Source: Candidatus Adlerbacteria bacterium (GTDB lineage: Bacteria > Patescibacteriota > Minisyncoccia > Phycocordibacterales > SBAW01). Taken from it: DNA of 43,763 bases. Below are positions 23,397 through 30,799 of this stretch, piece after piece. Position 1 is the stretch's first letter, and the number at the start of each line of letters is the position of its first letter. The position numbers were made by a program, and so were the translations under genes. The notes under the pieces are model-generated. The model was not told the origin of the DNA and ran no database searches. It saw only the letters and a program-made list of their open reading frames with translations. The stretch covers positions 1-43,763 of the forward strand of contig CAISEE010000045.1 of assembly GCA_903884345.1 (NCBI GenBank), in the 5' to 3' direction.

Positions 23397-24269
23397 CTAG
23401 AATAATTGCGCCATATTCCCGTCGTCGTCGTTCTTGGCGATTTTTTTCTGTGGGGGCGTGGGTGGTTTGTAGGTGGGCGCTTTAATTGCCGGTGTGGAGT
23501 GTGCGTGGCCGCCTACCTTCGTAAGGCTGGCGCTCACAGCGTCACGGTACTTACAGTAATCGCAGTCGGATGAGGGTGGTGGCGGGAGCGGGTTATCGAG
23601 GCAGGTTTTGATGTCGGCGATGGCCTGGTCGACCCAAGCGGTCTCCCCTTCGCAGGGAATAAGCGTGATCTCGAAATCGAGTTGGCCGTCGAAGGCTGCT
23701 TTGTCGATACCGGCGTTGGCGTAGACGAAGTAGCCGGTGTCCGAGACGTCAAAACCGCACTTGCGCAGGAGCCATTGATAGATGCCCATCTGGCGGCGGT
23801 ACTGCTCCTCCCACGACGAATCCGCAAGGGTCTCAATCGAGCCCTCTTTTGATGTGGCTTTGTAGTCGACCACGATGAGTTTCCCTTCTGGGTTCACCCA
23901 GATATCGTCGACGGCGCCGCAGATGGTCATGCGGGTCGCGGGGTCGCGGTAGTCGATGCCCTCGAAGTTCTCGCGCCAGGTGTCCATCTTGGGATGCTGG
24001 TACGGGACGGCGTCGAGGCCGTACGCCTTCATTAAGGGGTGCGTGGTTTTTGCGGCACGATGTGCGTCGAACTCTTTTTTAAGGAGTGTGTCGACCGCGA
24101 CGTTAAGGGTAAAGGACGGGCCGCGCGGGCGCGCGGTGCCCAGTTTGTTGTCGATGTAGAAGCAATGCGGGCACTCCATGAAGAACTCGATTTTGGAGCG
24201 CGAGAGACGCCATTTGTCGCCGCCGTAGTTCCAGCCCGGGTTTCGATGTGGTTTGTAGTAGAGGCTCAT
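23397..24269 (-). CDS. PD-(D/E)XK nuclease-fold protein with two CxxC pairs (Cas4/RecB-like)
   Basis: The 290-residue protein has a nuclease core GAVDDIWVNPEGKLIVVDYK with the Asp...DYK arrangement. A CPHC at residues 33-36 and a CDYC near 236-239 could hold an iron-sulfur cluster or zinc, as in Cas4 and AddB-type exonucleases. The C-terminal tail is proline/lysine-rich and disordered. No CRISPR array or helicase is nearby, so a role in DNA processing is only inferred. The long frame upstream of ATG 24269 overlaps mgtC and is rejected. Confidence 0.8.
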   Translation of the reverse strand: MSLYYKPHRNPGWNYGGDKWRLSRSKIEFFMECPHCFYIDNKLGTARPRGPSFTLNVAVDTLLKKEFDAHRAAKTTHPLMKAYGLDAVPYQHPKMDTWRENFEGIDYRDPATRMTICGAVDDIWVNPEGKLIVVDYKATSKEGSIETLADSSWEEQYRRQMGIYQWLLRKCGFDVSDTGYFVYANAGIDKAAFDGQLDFEITLIPCEGETAWVDQAIADIKTCLDNPLPPPPSSDCDYCKYRDAVSASLTKVGGHAHSTPAIKAPTYKPPTPPQKKIAKNDDDGNMAQLF

Positions 24270-24275
24270 GATTGA

Positions 24276-24305
24276 GGAAGGCGCCCCATATGCGAGGCGC
24301 CTTCC
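24276..24305. other. Perfect 10-bp hairpin between mgtC and the nuclease gene
   Basis: GGAAGGCGCC and GGCGCCTTCC enclose a 10-base loop containing CATATG. No U-run follows on either strand, so it is not a standard terminator. A TACAAT (24306-24311, minus) lies at its edge. Confidence 0.6.
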
Positions 24306-24334
24306 ATTGTACCCTATAAACCTAAACGGAGGGA

Positions 24335-24823
24335 TTAGGCGATCGGTTCGGTGTGGTTGAGGCGCGAACGAATGCGACCTTCGACACGCGACAGCAGCGA
24401 AAGAATGATGACGCTGAGGATGGTAGTGACCGAGGCGATGATGTAGAGCCCGAAGCCGCAGGCCATGCCGATTGCCGAGACGACGAGGATGCCCGAGGCG
24501 GTCGTAAGCTCGCCGGGGTGTTCGCTGCGAACGACCGCGAGGCCGCTGCCCACGAAGCCGATGCCGATTGCGATCGAGCCGGCGATTTGGAGCGGGTTGA
24601 TGCTCGAGAACATCGAGAGCTCGAAGCTCGCCAAGGTGCCGACGAGGCAAAAGAGGCAGGATGCGAGCGCCACGAGCGCGTACGTGCGCATGCCCGCGTG
24701 CTTGCCCGCGATCGTACGTTCGAGCCCCATCAGCACGCCGAGTATCGCAGCCGCCAAAAGGCGGACCGAGAAACTGATCTCGATTGCGTTAAACCCCGAG
24801 CCGATGGAGAGGAGCGTATGCAT
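24335..24823 (-). CDS. MgtC/SapB-family membrane protein
   Basis: The 162-residue protein has about four membrane segments. The family signature is RLLAAAILGVLMGLERTIAG followed by KHAGMRTYALVALASCLFCL and GIGFVGSGLAVV. MgtC-like proteins modulate Mg2+ homeostasis or ATP synthase in other bacteria; here the role is unknown. It follows the DUF7282 gene by two bases, which suggests one operon. Confidence 0.9.
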   Translation of the reverse strand: MHTLLSIGSGFNAIEISFSVRLLAAAILGVLMGLERTIAGKHAGMRTYALVALASCLFCLVGTLASFELSMFSSINPLQIAGSIAIGIGFVGSGLAVVRSEHPGELTTASGILVVSAIGMACGFGLYIIASVTTILSVIILSLLSRVEGRIRSRLNHTEPIA

Positions 24824-24825
24824 GA

Positions 24826-25494
24826 TTACTTCGTCTTGAATTGTACCATGACCGGGTTGCCCTGTGCGTCACGGATGGCCGGGTCGCGATCCATCGAGTA
24901 GATGTGGTCGCCGTCGTCGCGCGACTCGCCCACGAAGTAGCTCTGGCCCGGGAGCGTGCCGCGAAGGAGGTACACGACGCCGCTGTCGCGACCGTCGACG
25001 AAGAGTCCCGCACCAAGCGCGTTGCCCGGCTCACCGTTGTTGTTTTCATAGACGACGACCCAGGTCGGGTTGGTTACGACGACGTTCGACACGGCGACCT
25101 GGAGCCCTGCGTCCTGCGGCGACGGAATGGTCAGTGCGTCTGATCCGGCGCTGACGACGCTTTGATTGGCATCGCTCTTGGTTGCGGTCGTCGAGACGGT
25201 CGAGGTTGCGGTCGTGCTGCTGGTCGGTGCCTCCGATTTGCGTGCGGCGACGAGTGCCCAGACGATGAGGCCGATGATGACGATGCAGGCGACGATGAGC
25301 GAAATGATTCGCTTCGGGCTGTTGTTGCCGTTGTGTTTTGGTGCAGCGGGCTGGGTCGTGCGTGCCTGCTCGGGTACCACGGGCTTCGGATTATTAAAAT
25401 TGTTTTGCGGCTGCGACCACGAAAGTCCGGGTTTCGGTTGCCCGTTTTGCCCCTGACCGTTCTGCGGGTTCTGCTTGCCGTTTGTGTCTGCCAT
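24826..25494 (-). CDS. Single-pass membrane protein with DUF7282-like domain
   Basis: The 222-residue protein has a Gln/Asn/Pro-rich cytoplasmic tail (about residues 1-60), a membrane segment (IISLIVACIVIIGLIVWALV) and a Ser/Thr linker. An external domain with NPTWVVVYENNNGEPGNALG and LRGTLPGQSYFV resembles DUF7282, a small beta-rich surface domain. The function is unknown. It is coupled to mgtC. Confidence 0.75.
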   Translation of the reverse strand: MADTNGKQNPQNGQGQNGQPKPGLSWSQPQNNFNNPKPVVPEQARTTQPAAPKHNGNNSPKRIISLIVACIVIIGLIVWALVAARKSEAPTSSTTATSTVSTTATKSDANQSVVSAGSDALTIPSPQDAGLQVAVSNVVVTNPTWVVVYENNNGEPGNALGAGLFVDGRDSGVVYLLRGTLPGQSYFVGESRDDGDHIYSMDRDPAIRDAQGNPVMVQFKTK

Positions 25495-25508
25495 AGTGAT
25501 CTCTGTCT

Positions 25509-25543
25509 ATATGATAATTAAAAAATGCACACCATTATCATAT
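25509..25543. other. AT-rich inverted repeat
   Basis: ATATGATAAT (25509-25518) and ATTATCATAT (25534-25543) form a 10-bp inverted repeat with a 15-base spacer. It covers the stop codon of the ATP-cone gene and the leader of the next gene. It could be an operator or a weak hairpin. Confidence 0.4.
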
Positions 25544-26374
25544 ATCTTTTCCAGATGCGCACAATGCCTGCGCTTCGTCAAAGACCGACTCGGCCCGTTG
25601 CCCCGTCACGCCGACCTGCTTTAAAATGCCCTTGTCAGTGACTATCGCCGCACATAGGACGATTTTTTGGCTCAACAGGGCTGTTTTCTCGCGGCGTGTC
25701 AGCGTGGTGAGCGCGGTAATGGGGTAGAGTTTCGCGGTGTCGATGCGGTCATGCAGGTTTCCTTCCCGTGGATATTCCCAGGCGAGAAGGTCGAGACCCT
25801 CGCAGGTTGCGTACTGGACCGCCTTGGACGTGAACTTGGTATTGGTCACGATGAGACCGCGGATGTGTCGCTTGGGTGCCACGGCTTTAAGGTCGTCGAT
25901 GCGCGCCTTAACGTAGAGCGTCGTCTTGAGGTCGGTCTTGAACCCGGCGGTGTTGTGAAATTTTGCCTCGACGTACGTGGTCACGTCGCCTTTGGTGAGG
26001 ACGACGTCGACTTCATGCTCGACACAGGTCCCCTGCACGATTTGATCGATGATCGCATGGTACCCTTCGACGCGAAATAGCTCCGCCATGTATGCCTCGA
26101 ACGGGAATCCGGACGGACCGAAATCAAGTATCGCTCGTTTCAGTGAGTACTTGGCTGCGACACCGCGCCTGTGGTCGCGCAGGTGCGCGAATGCTCTCGT
26201 AAAAATCTCGCTGGTCGAGATGCCGTCGTACAACTCGCCTCCGATCTCATGCAAAATCTCCTCGGTCGCCTCGTCTGAGGCGCCGACACGCTGCAGGGAC
26301 GCGCGCAGTTTAGATTCGTCGAAGGGTTCGGTCGTGCCGTCGGCTTTGGTGATGTGGATTGGCGTCACAATCAT
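25538..26374 (-). CDS. ATP-cone domain fused to an Mrr-like restriction nuclease domain
   Basis: The protein has 278 residues. Residues about 5-85 match an ATP-cone (ITKADGTTEPFDESKLRASL, ending YSLKRAILDFGPSGFPFE), a nucleotide-sensing module known from ribonucleotide reductases and NrdR. The remainder is a PD-(D/E)XK-type fold with EVDVVL (Asp123) and YVEAKFHN (Glu136, Lys138). The combination implies a nuclease gated by ATP/dATP. No methyltransferase is adjacent. It overlaps the upstream gene by four bases. Confidence 0.78.
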   Translation of the reverse strand: MIVTPIHITKADGTTEPFDESKLRASLQRVGASDEATEEILHEIGGELYDGISTSEIFTRAFAHLRDHRRGVAAKYSLKRAILDFGPSGFPFEAYMAELFRVEGYHAIIDQIVQGTCVEHEVDVVLTKGDVTTYVEAKFHNTAGFKTDLKTTLYVKARIDDLKAVAPKRHIRGLIVTNTKFTSKAVQYATCEGLDLLAWEYPREGNLHDRIDTAKLYPITALTTLTRREKTALLSQKIVLCAAIVTDKGILKQVGVTGQRAESVFDEAQALCASGKDI

Positions 26375-26832
26375 CGCTGGTCATCTACAATCGAATAGGA
26401 CGCCGATGCTCCGTTGACCATAATTGCGTCGACGACCGCTGCTTCATTGTTGACCTTCGAAAGGGCGACCAAGAACGGTGCGCTCGAACTTGCGGTTGAG
26501 GTGCAGGTGGTCGATGCTTTCGCGATGTTGAACGAAAGGCTCAAGTGGGACGGGTTGCCAAAGGTGGTCTCGGCATTGGTCGAAAACGTATCGCAGGCAG
26601 GAAGCGTCAAATTACCCGAGAAGGATTCGGTTTTTTGTTTTTGCGCGTGATGCACAATCAGGGTGTGCGACAGTGTGTAGATGCCGTCGCCGACGTCGTG
26701 TTGTTGCGTGTCGGACTGGGCGAGCATGGGTGCTGACGTCTCGAGCGGTCGAATGGTCGACAGCGCGGCCCACGCGCTCAGCACGCTAATCAGCAGCACG
26801 AGGAGCGCCAAGACACCGCGTTCTTTATTCAT
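26371..26832 (-). CDS. Membrane-anchored extracytoplasmic protein of unknown function
   Basis: The 153-residue protein has an N-terminal membrane segment (GVLALLVLLISVLSAWAAL) followed by an external region rich in Ser/Thr, with two cysteines (PACDTF and TTCTST) that could pair. No family is recognised. TATACT lies six bases before the ATG. It overlaps the ATP-cone nuclease gene by ATGA, so the two are expressed together. Confidence 0.7.
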   Translation of the reverse strand: MNKERGVLALLVLLISVLSAWAALSTIRPLETSAPMLAQSDTQQHDVGDGIYTLSHTLIVHHAQKQKTESFSGNLTLPACDTFSTNAETTFGNPSHLSLSFNIAKASTTCTSTASSSAPFLVALSKVNNEAAVVDAIMVNGASASYSIVDDQR

Positions 26833-26838
26833 GCATCT

Positions 26839-26844
26839 AGTATA
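26839..26844 (-). promoter_or_regulatory. Candidate -10 box for the unit starting at 26832
   Basis: TATACT on the minus strand with six bases to the ATG, predicting a leaderless transcript. Confidence 0.5.
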
Positions 26845-26849
26845 CGTTT

Positions 26850-27938
26850 TTATGCGAGCACAAGCTCCGAATTATCAACAGTTCCCCCACCAAGGCATCG
26901 GTCGCCCTGGTAGAGGACGAGGGATTGACCCAGCGGCACATGGAACGGCTCGGCAAGGACGACGCGTGACTCGTCGCCCATGGTCTCGATTGTCGCGTTG
27001 AGGAGCGTTTGGCGGTAGCGAAACCGAGCCTGGCACGTGCCCGGGGTGACGGCGCCGATCCAATTGCATTCGACGAGAGAAAGGTCTGTCGCGGTGCTGT
27101 CGGTCGGGTACCGATTCGGCGAGACGGTGATGGTGTTGTTGTCGATGTCTGTTGCGATGACGAACATCGGCGTCGCGTCCGGAGATTGCGTCGCGAGGGT
27201 AAACCCGTGCCGCTCGCCCAAGGTGTAAAGTGCCGCACCCTGATGTGTGCCAAGCACATCGCCATTTTCGGCAAGGACCGGCCCCGGCTGGATGTCGAGC
27301 TCGCGCTGCAACATGTCTTTAATGGAAATGTCGCCGAGAAAGCACAGGCCCTGACTGTCTTTGCGCGATGCGTTCGGGAGGCCGAATCGCTGGGCGATTT
27401 TGCGCACATGCGGTTTTTGCATGCCGCCCACGGGGAAGATGACGTGGGTCAGCACTTCCTCGGGCACCATCCACAAAAAGTAACTTTGGTCTTTGTTGGG
27501 GTCGTCGCTGGCAACGAGTTCGGTCCTGCCGTCTTTGCGTCGCCTCGTTTTGGCGTAGTGCCCGGTTGCGATGAAGTCGGCGCCGTGCAGTCGTGCGAAG
27601 TTATAAAACGCGCCGAATTTGATTTCGCGATTACAGAGCGTATCGGGGTTCGGCGTGCGCCCGGCCGAGAATTCGTCGATCGAGGCGCGAAAGACTTCTT
27701 CTTGGTATTCCTTCGAGAGGTCGATTTCGAGAAACGGGATATTGAGGTGTGCTGCAACGCGCATCGCGTCGCGCTTGTCCTCCCCTGCCGTACACGGGTA
27801 GTCGGGAATGGAGATGCGAATAAAGACGCCCGTCACGTCGTACCCATCACGCTTCAGCAGCGCCGCGGACACCGCGGAGTCGACGCCGCCAGAGAGGCCC
27901 ACGAACACCTTTTTCTTTTGTCGTCTGAGTCGAATCAT
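26850..27938 (-). CDS. mnmA: tRNA 2-thiouridylase MnmA
   Basis: The 362-residue enzyme thiolates U34 of tRNA-Lys/Glu/Gln. The PP-loop is VFVGLSGGVDSAVSA, and the two catalytic cysteines are Cys102 (NPDTLCNREIKFG) and Cys199 (DSQGLCFLGD). Length is normal. The start overlaps the mltG stop by four bases, so it is translated together with mltG. Confidence 0.98.
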   Translation of the reverse strand: MIRLRRQKKKVFVGLSGGVDSAVSAALLKRDGYDVTGVFIRISIPDYPCTAGEDKRDAMRVAAHLNIPFLEIDLSKEYQEEVFRASIDEFSAGRTPNPDTLCNREIKFGAFYNFARLHGADFIATGHYAKTRRRKDGRTELVASDDPNKDQSYFLWMVPEEVLTHVIFPVGGMQKPHVRKIAQRFGLPNASRKDSQGLCFLGDISIKDMLQRELDIQPGPVLAENGDVLGTHQGAALYTLGERHGFTLATQSPDATPMFVIATDIDNNTITVSPNRYPTDSTATDLSLVECNWIGAVTPGTCQARFRYRQTLLNATIETMGDESRVVLAEPFHVPLGQSLVLYQGDRCLGGGTVDNSELVLA

Positions 27939-28981
27939 CGCAGGTATTTATTTTGATTGGCCAACTGTTGCGCGTATGTCACGCTGAAATGAAAGTTGCT
28001 CTGCAGGTCAGAGAGGTAATAGAGGTAATTCGTTTTGATGGGTGTCGCCGCCGCGAGGATGGCGTCGATGCCGGGGTTGGTTATGGGGCCCGGCGGCAGC
28101 CCTTTGTTGGTGTATGTGTTGTAGGGAGACGTCGTCTTGAGGTCGGTGCGTGTCAGCTGGAGCGAATTTTTGCCGATGATGAACGGGAACACCGCGTCGA
28201 CCTGGAGCGGCATGCCGAGCTCGATGCGCTTCCAGAGAATCCCCGCGATGACTTGGCGGTCTTGTGTACGTGGCGCCTCTTTTTCGAGGAGCGACGCCAT
28301 GGTAACGATGTCGCCGAGTGGTCGGCCCGAGGCGCTGATTGCCGCCGCCACCGACGGGTCGCTGATGTGCTTTTGGAAGTTCTTTTCGAGCGCCGAGAGC
28401 ACCGTGTCGACATCCTCGCCGGGCAAAAAGAAGTACGTGTCCGGGAAGAGGTACCCTTCTTTGCTGGCCGCCTCGTTCACGAACGTCTGCTCGTCGAAGT
28501 CGGGGATTTTCTGTGCCAAGAGCTCCCCCATCTCGCGCGAGTTGGCGCCCTCGGGGATCGTCACGCGTATCGGCACCAACTCGTAGTCGCCGCGCGCGAG
28601 TCGTCTCCCCACGGTCAGGATATCCTCGGCCCCTGAAAAGAAGTATTCGCCGGGAATGATGTGTGTTTTGCTGTTGTAGAGTTTTGTGGCGATCTCGAAA
28701 CCTTTTGCCGACCGTACGATGTGTTTGCTCTGCAGCATCGCACCGACGTCGGCGACGCTCTGATCCTTCCCCACCCGCACGAGCGATCCGGTGGGAAAAT
28801 CGAGTGGCGCGGCGATGGTGACGAAGTAGATGAGGAACAGCAAGACGCCGACCAAAAACGCGGTCGGGAGCACACGGTTGTAGACACGCCACTCGCGGCA
28901 CGCGGCATCGCACACGTTGGCCACACGGGTAATGTGTTGGCGCGCCCGTATGTGTATCGGTTTCTTGAATTCTTCCGGCAT
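27935..28981 (-). CDS. mltG: Endolytic murein transglycosylase MltG
   Basis: The 348-residue protein has one N-terminal membrane segment (AFLVGVLLFLIYFVTIAA) and a YceG-like domain. This includes the catalytic glutamate in ASLLEKEAP, GILWKRIELGMPLQVDAV and SPYNTYTNKGLPPGPITNPG. It cleaves nascent glycan strands and ends their growth. Its presence shows that the cell makes peptidoglycan. It is followed by overlapping mnmA. Confidence 0.97.
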   Translation of the reverse strand: MPEEFKKPIHIRARQHITRVANVCDAACREWRVYNRVLPTAFLVGVLLFLIYFVTIAAPLDFPTGSLVRVGKDQSVADVGAMLQSKHIVRSAKGFEIATKLYNSKTHIIPGEYFFSGAEDILTVGRRLARGDYELVPIRVTIPEGANSREMGELLAQKIPDFDEQTFVNEAASKEGYLFPDTYFFLPGEDVDTVLSALEKNFQKHISDPSVAAAISASGRPLGDIVTMASLLEKEAPRTQDRQVIAGILWKRIELGMPLQVDAVFPFIIGKNSLQLTRTDLKTTSPYNTYTNKGLPPGPITNPGIDAILAAATPIKTNYLYYLSDLQSNFHFSVTYAQQLANQNKYLR

Positions 28982-28993
28982 CGATTACTTTGG

Positions 28994-30433
28994 TTAGATG
29001 GGCAGGTTGAGCGGTGCCTCCGAGCGGCGCGACGACACGCGGTTGAGGCCCGGCGTCACGATGCCCGAGCTCGGGAAGTGCCACAGGGTCGCCAACTCCT
29101 CGGTCGTAAGGTAGACCGGCACCTGGTCGTAGGGCACGTAGAAGTACGCGCGGTGCTTGTATTGGAAGAACAGGTTGCGCTTGAGGATGCGATGGCGGAT
29201 GTCGTGGAAGTCTTGCCATGCGTAGTCGAAGATCGACACGCCGCGCGTCGGCATGATGTTATTGTATTCGCGTGTGGTGTCCTGCCCGCGAAAGGCGCCG
29301 AAGAAGTTGACCGTCGCGCCGATGTTGATGCCGTTGAACTTCTCTTTCTTGGCGATGTAGAGGACGCGCACGCCGCAGTCGAAGACGAGTTTGGCCATCG
29401 AGCGCTCGATTTGCTCGATGCGCAACTGCTCGTTCTTGGTCATGGTCACCATGCGACCCTGCTCGATCTTGTACTCGTCGATGACCTTTTGCGCGCGCTT
29501 TGCGGCGTCGGCCATCGACTTCTCAATCTCCGCAGTGGCTCCCTTTTTAAACGCGTCGTCCCCAGCCGTCTTTATGCCGTACCACTCGGATTCGCCGCGG
29601 TGACCCTTGAGGATGATTTGCATCCAGAAGTACTCCCCTTCGGAGATGCTCGCCAAGAGTTCGAGGATGTTCGCGATGGGGTCGATTTTAAACTCTTCCT
29701 TCGGGTCACGGTCGAGGCCGTAGTCGATGTAGGACTTGATAGGGAGCGCTTGTGGGCCCAGCTTGTTAAACTCGGCGCCCCACATGTCGTACTCGGTGAG
29801 GTTGAAGGGCAGTTTGGCCGCGTAGTCGTCGACCTCGGTGACCTTTGCTTCAGGGAAGAGGCCGTAGAGGCGTGCCTCGACGATGTTGCGCCACGCTTTG
29901 CGCAGGTGGATGTAAAAACCGATCTTGCCGCCGTTACTTGCGATCTCGAGCGCCCAGACTGGACGATACTTACCGAGCCAGAATCGGTCGACGAACGTGC
30001 CCTCGCCGCCGGTATTGTGGAGCGTCGTAAGGAAGGTCTCCATCGCGACCGGCGACTTGGTCACCTCGGGCGGCAGCTGCACTTCCAACAGGACGGTCCC
30101 CTGCGAGAACCAGAAGAGCAGGCGCACGTAGTCGACCCACGAGACCCAGAGGAAGACGACGAGAAAGAGTGGCAGCCACACGGGCGAGAGTGCGATCGTC
30201 GCCATGAACATCGCGCGGACCGCGCCGGCATCCATCACGGCAGCGACGAGGCCGACCACGATGATGAATATGGTGGAAAGGAACAGCGGGTCCATCTTCC
30301 AGCTTTCGAGCCACTTCCGCACCTTTTCGCTTTTCTCGTGCGTCCCCCACAGAAAGAGGATGTCGATGACCCACATGAAGGATGTCACGAACGCCGATTC
30401 TTTTGGTGCCGGCGGTTTTGCTGCGGTTGCCAT
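28994..30433 (-). CDS. Large membrane protein with HerA/VirD4-partner-like C-terminal motif
   Basis: The 479-residue protein has about three N-terminal membrane segments (for example FLSTIFIIVVGLVAAVMDAG and PLFLVVFLWVSWV) and a large soluble part beginning LLEVQLPPEVTKSPVAMETF. It ends with YLTTEELATLWHFPSSGIVT and SRRSEAPLNLP. The TTEELATLxHFP motif followed by PLNLP also occurs just before the ATPase domain of HerA/VirD4-like proteins in many bacteria and archaea. The gene may belong to a DNA- or protein-transfer machine whose ATPase lies elsewhere; this is inference. A TATACT seven bases before the ATG marks its promoter. Confidence 0.75.
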   Translation of the reverse strand: MATAAKPPAPKESAFVTSFMWVIDILFLWGTHEKSEKVRKWLESWKMDPLFLSTIFIIVVGLVAAVMDAGAVRAMFMATIALSPVWLPLFLVVFLWVSWVDYVRLLFWFSQGTVLLEVQLPPEVTKSPVAMETFLTTLHNTGGEGTFVDRFWLGKYRPVWALEIASNGGKIGFYIHLRKAWRNIVEARLYGLFPEAKVTEVDDYAAKLPFNLTEYDMWGAEFNKLGPQALPIKSYIDYGLDRDPKEEFKIDPIANILELLASISEGEYFWMQIILKGHRGESEWYGIKTAGDDAFKKGATAEIEKSMADAAKRAQKVIDEYKIEQGRMVTMTKNEQLRIEQIERSMAKLVFDCGVRVLYIAKKEKFNGINIGATVNFFGAFRGQDTTREYNNIMPTRGVSIFDYAWQDFHDIRHRILKRNLFFQYKHRAYFYVPYDQVPVYLTTEELATLWHFPSSGIVTPGLNRVSSRRSEAPLNLPI

Positions 30434-30440
30434 ATGCTAT

Positions 30441-30446
30441 AGTATA
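30441..30446 (-). promoter_or_regulatory. Candidate -10 box of the large membrane protein gene
   Basis: TATACT on the minus strand, seven bases before the ATG at 30433, in a short region shared with the divergent gene at 30467. Confidence 0.45.
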
Positions 30447-30466
30447 TACGAAAACGCAATCGCAGT

Positions 30467-30739
30467 ATGCAGTATCTACTCGCAACACTTGTGGCAAACC
30501 CGATGTACTACGTCGGCGTCGGGTTTAGTATCTGGGCGGCGTACGCCTTCATAACGTTCCTTCGCGGTTTTTTGGCCGGCGTGCGGCATTGGTTTCGGAT
30601 CAGCCACCACCAAGAGCACCTCGATCACGCGCGCAGCCATGCCGTACAAGGCGCGCTGCTTCTCGCTGAGATTTTCATTCTTTGGGAGATACTAACGTTC
30701 ATAGTGAACCTGATGAAGGCGCACTTCATGCAGTCATAA
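30467..30739 (+). CDS. Small membrane protein, divergent from the HerA-partner-like gene
   Basis: The 90-residue protein has a hydrophobic start (MQYLLATLVANPMYYVGVGF), a basic/histidine-rich middle (RHWFRISHHQEHLDHARSHA) and a second hydrophobic segment (LLLAEIFILWEILTFIVNLM). No family is recognised. It is transcribed away from the large membrane protein gene from a 33-base gap and ends at a bidirectional terminator. The divergent pairing suggests a shared function. Confidence 0.65.
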   Translation: MQYLLATLVANPMYYVGVGFSIWAAYAFITFLRGFLAGVRHWFRISHHQEHLDHARSHAVQGALLLAEIFILWEILTFIVNLMKAHFMQS

Positions 30740-30753
30740 CCGCGACACGCACG

Positions 30754-30786
30754 AAAAAAGCCGCTCCATTGGGGAGCGGCTTTTTT
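30754..30786. terminator. Bidirectional terminator
   Basis: The stem GCCGCTCC / GGAGCGGC has a 5-base loop and is flanked by A6 on the left and T6 on the right. It serves the convergent genes ending at 30739 and 30800. Confidence 0.93.
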
Positions 30787-30799
30787 CGTCTGCTGTGGG

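Noticed and set aside
23397-24269. CRISPR-Cas system, suggested by the Cas4-like nuclease
   Set aside because: No repeat-spacer array or other cas gene is visible anywhere in the window.
24276-24307. Leader peptide (13 codons) overlapping the nuclease start by ATGA
   Set aside because: Its ATG lies within the candidate -10 box, so it would not be on the transcript from that promoter; no SD.
24270-24650. 128-residue N-terminal extension of the nuclease gene
   Set aside because: Arg/His-rich sequence antisense/out of frame to mgtC; the nuclease fold starts naturally at ATG 24269.
28008-29219. Long minus-strand frame of 403 codons
   Set aside because: Shadow of mltG and the end of the large membrane protein gene; the composition (Arg/His/Pro-rich) is that of an out-of-frame GC-rich gene.
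28661-30442. Plus-strand frame of 593 codons
   Set aside because: Antisense shadow of the large membrane protein gene; no start signals and the minus-strand protein has clear membrane segments.
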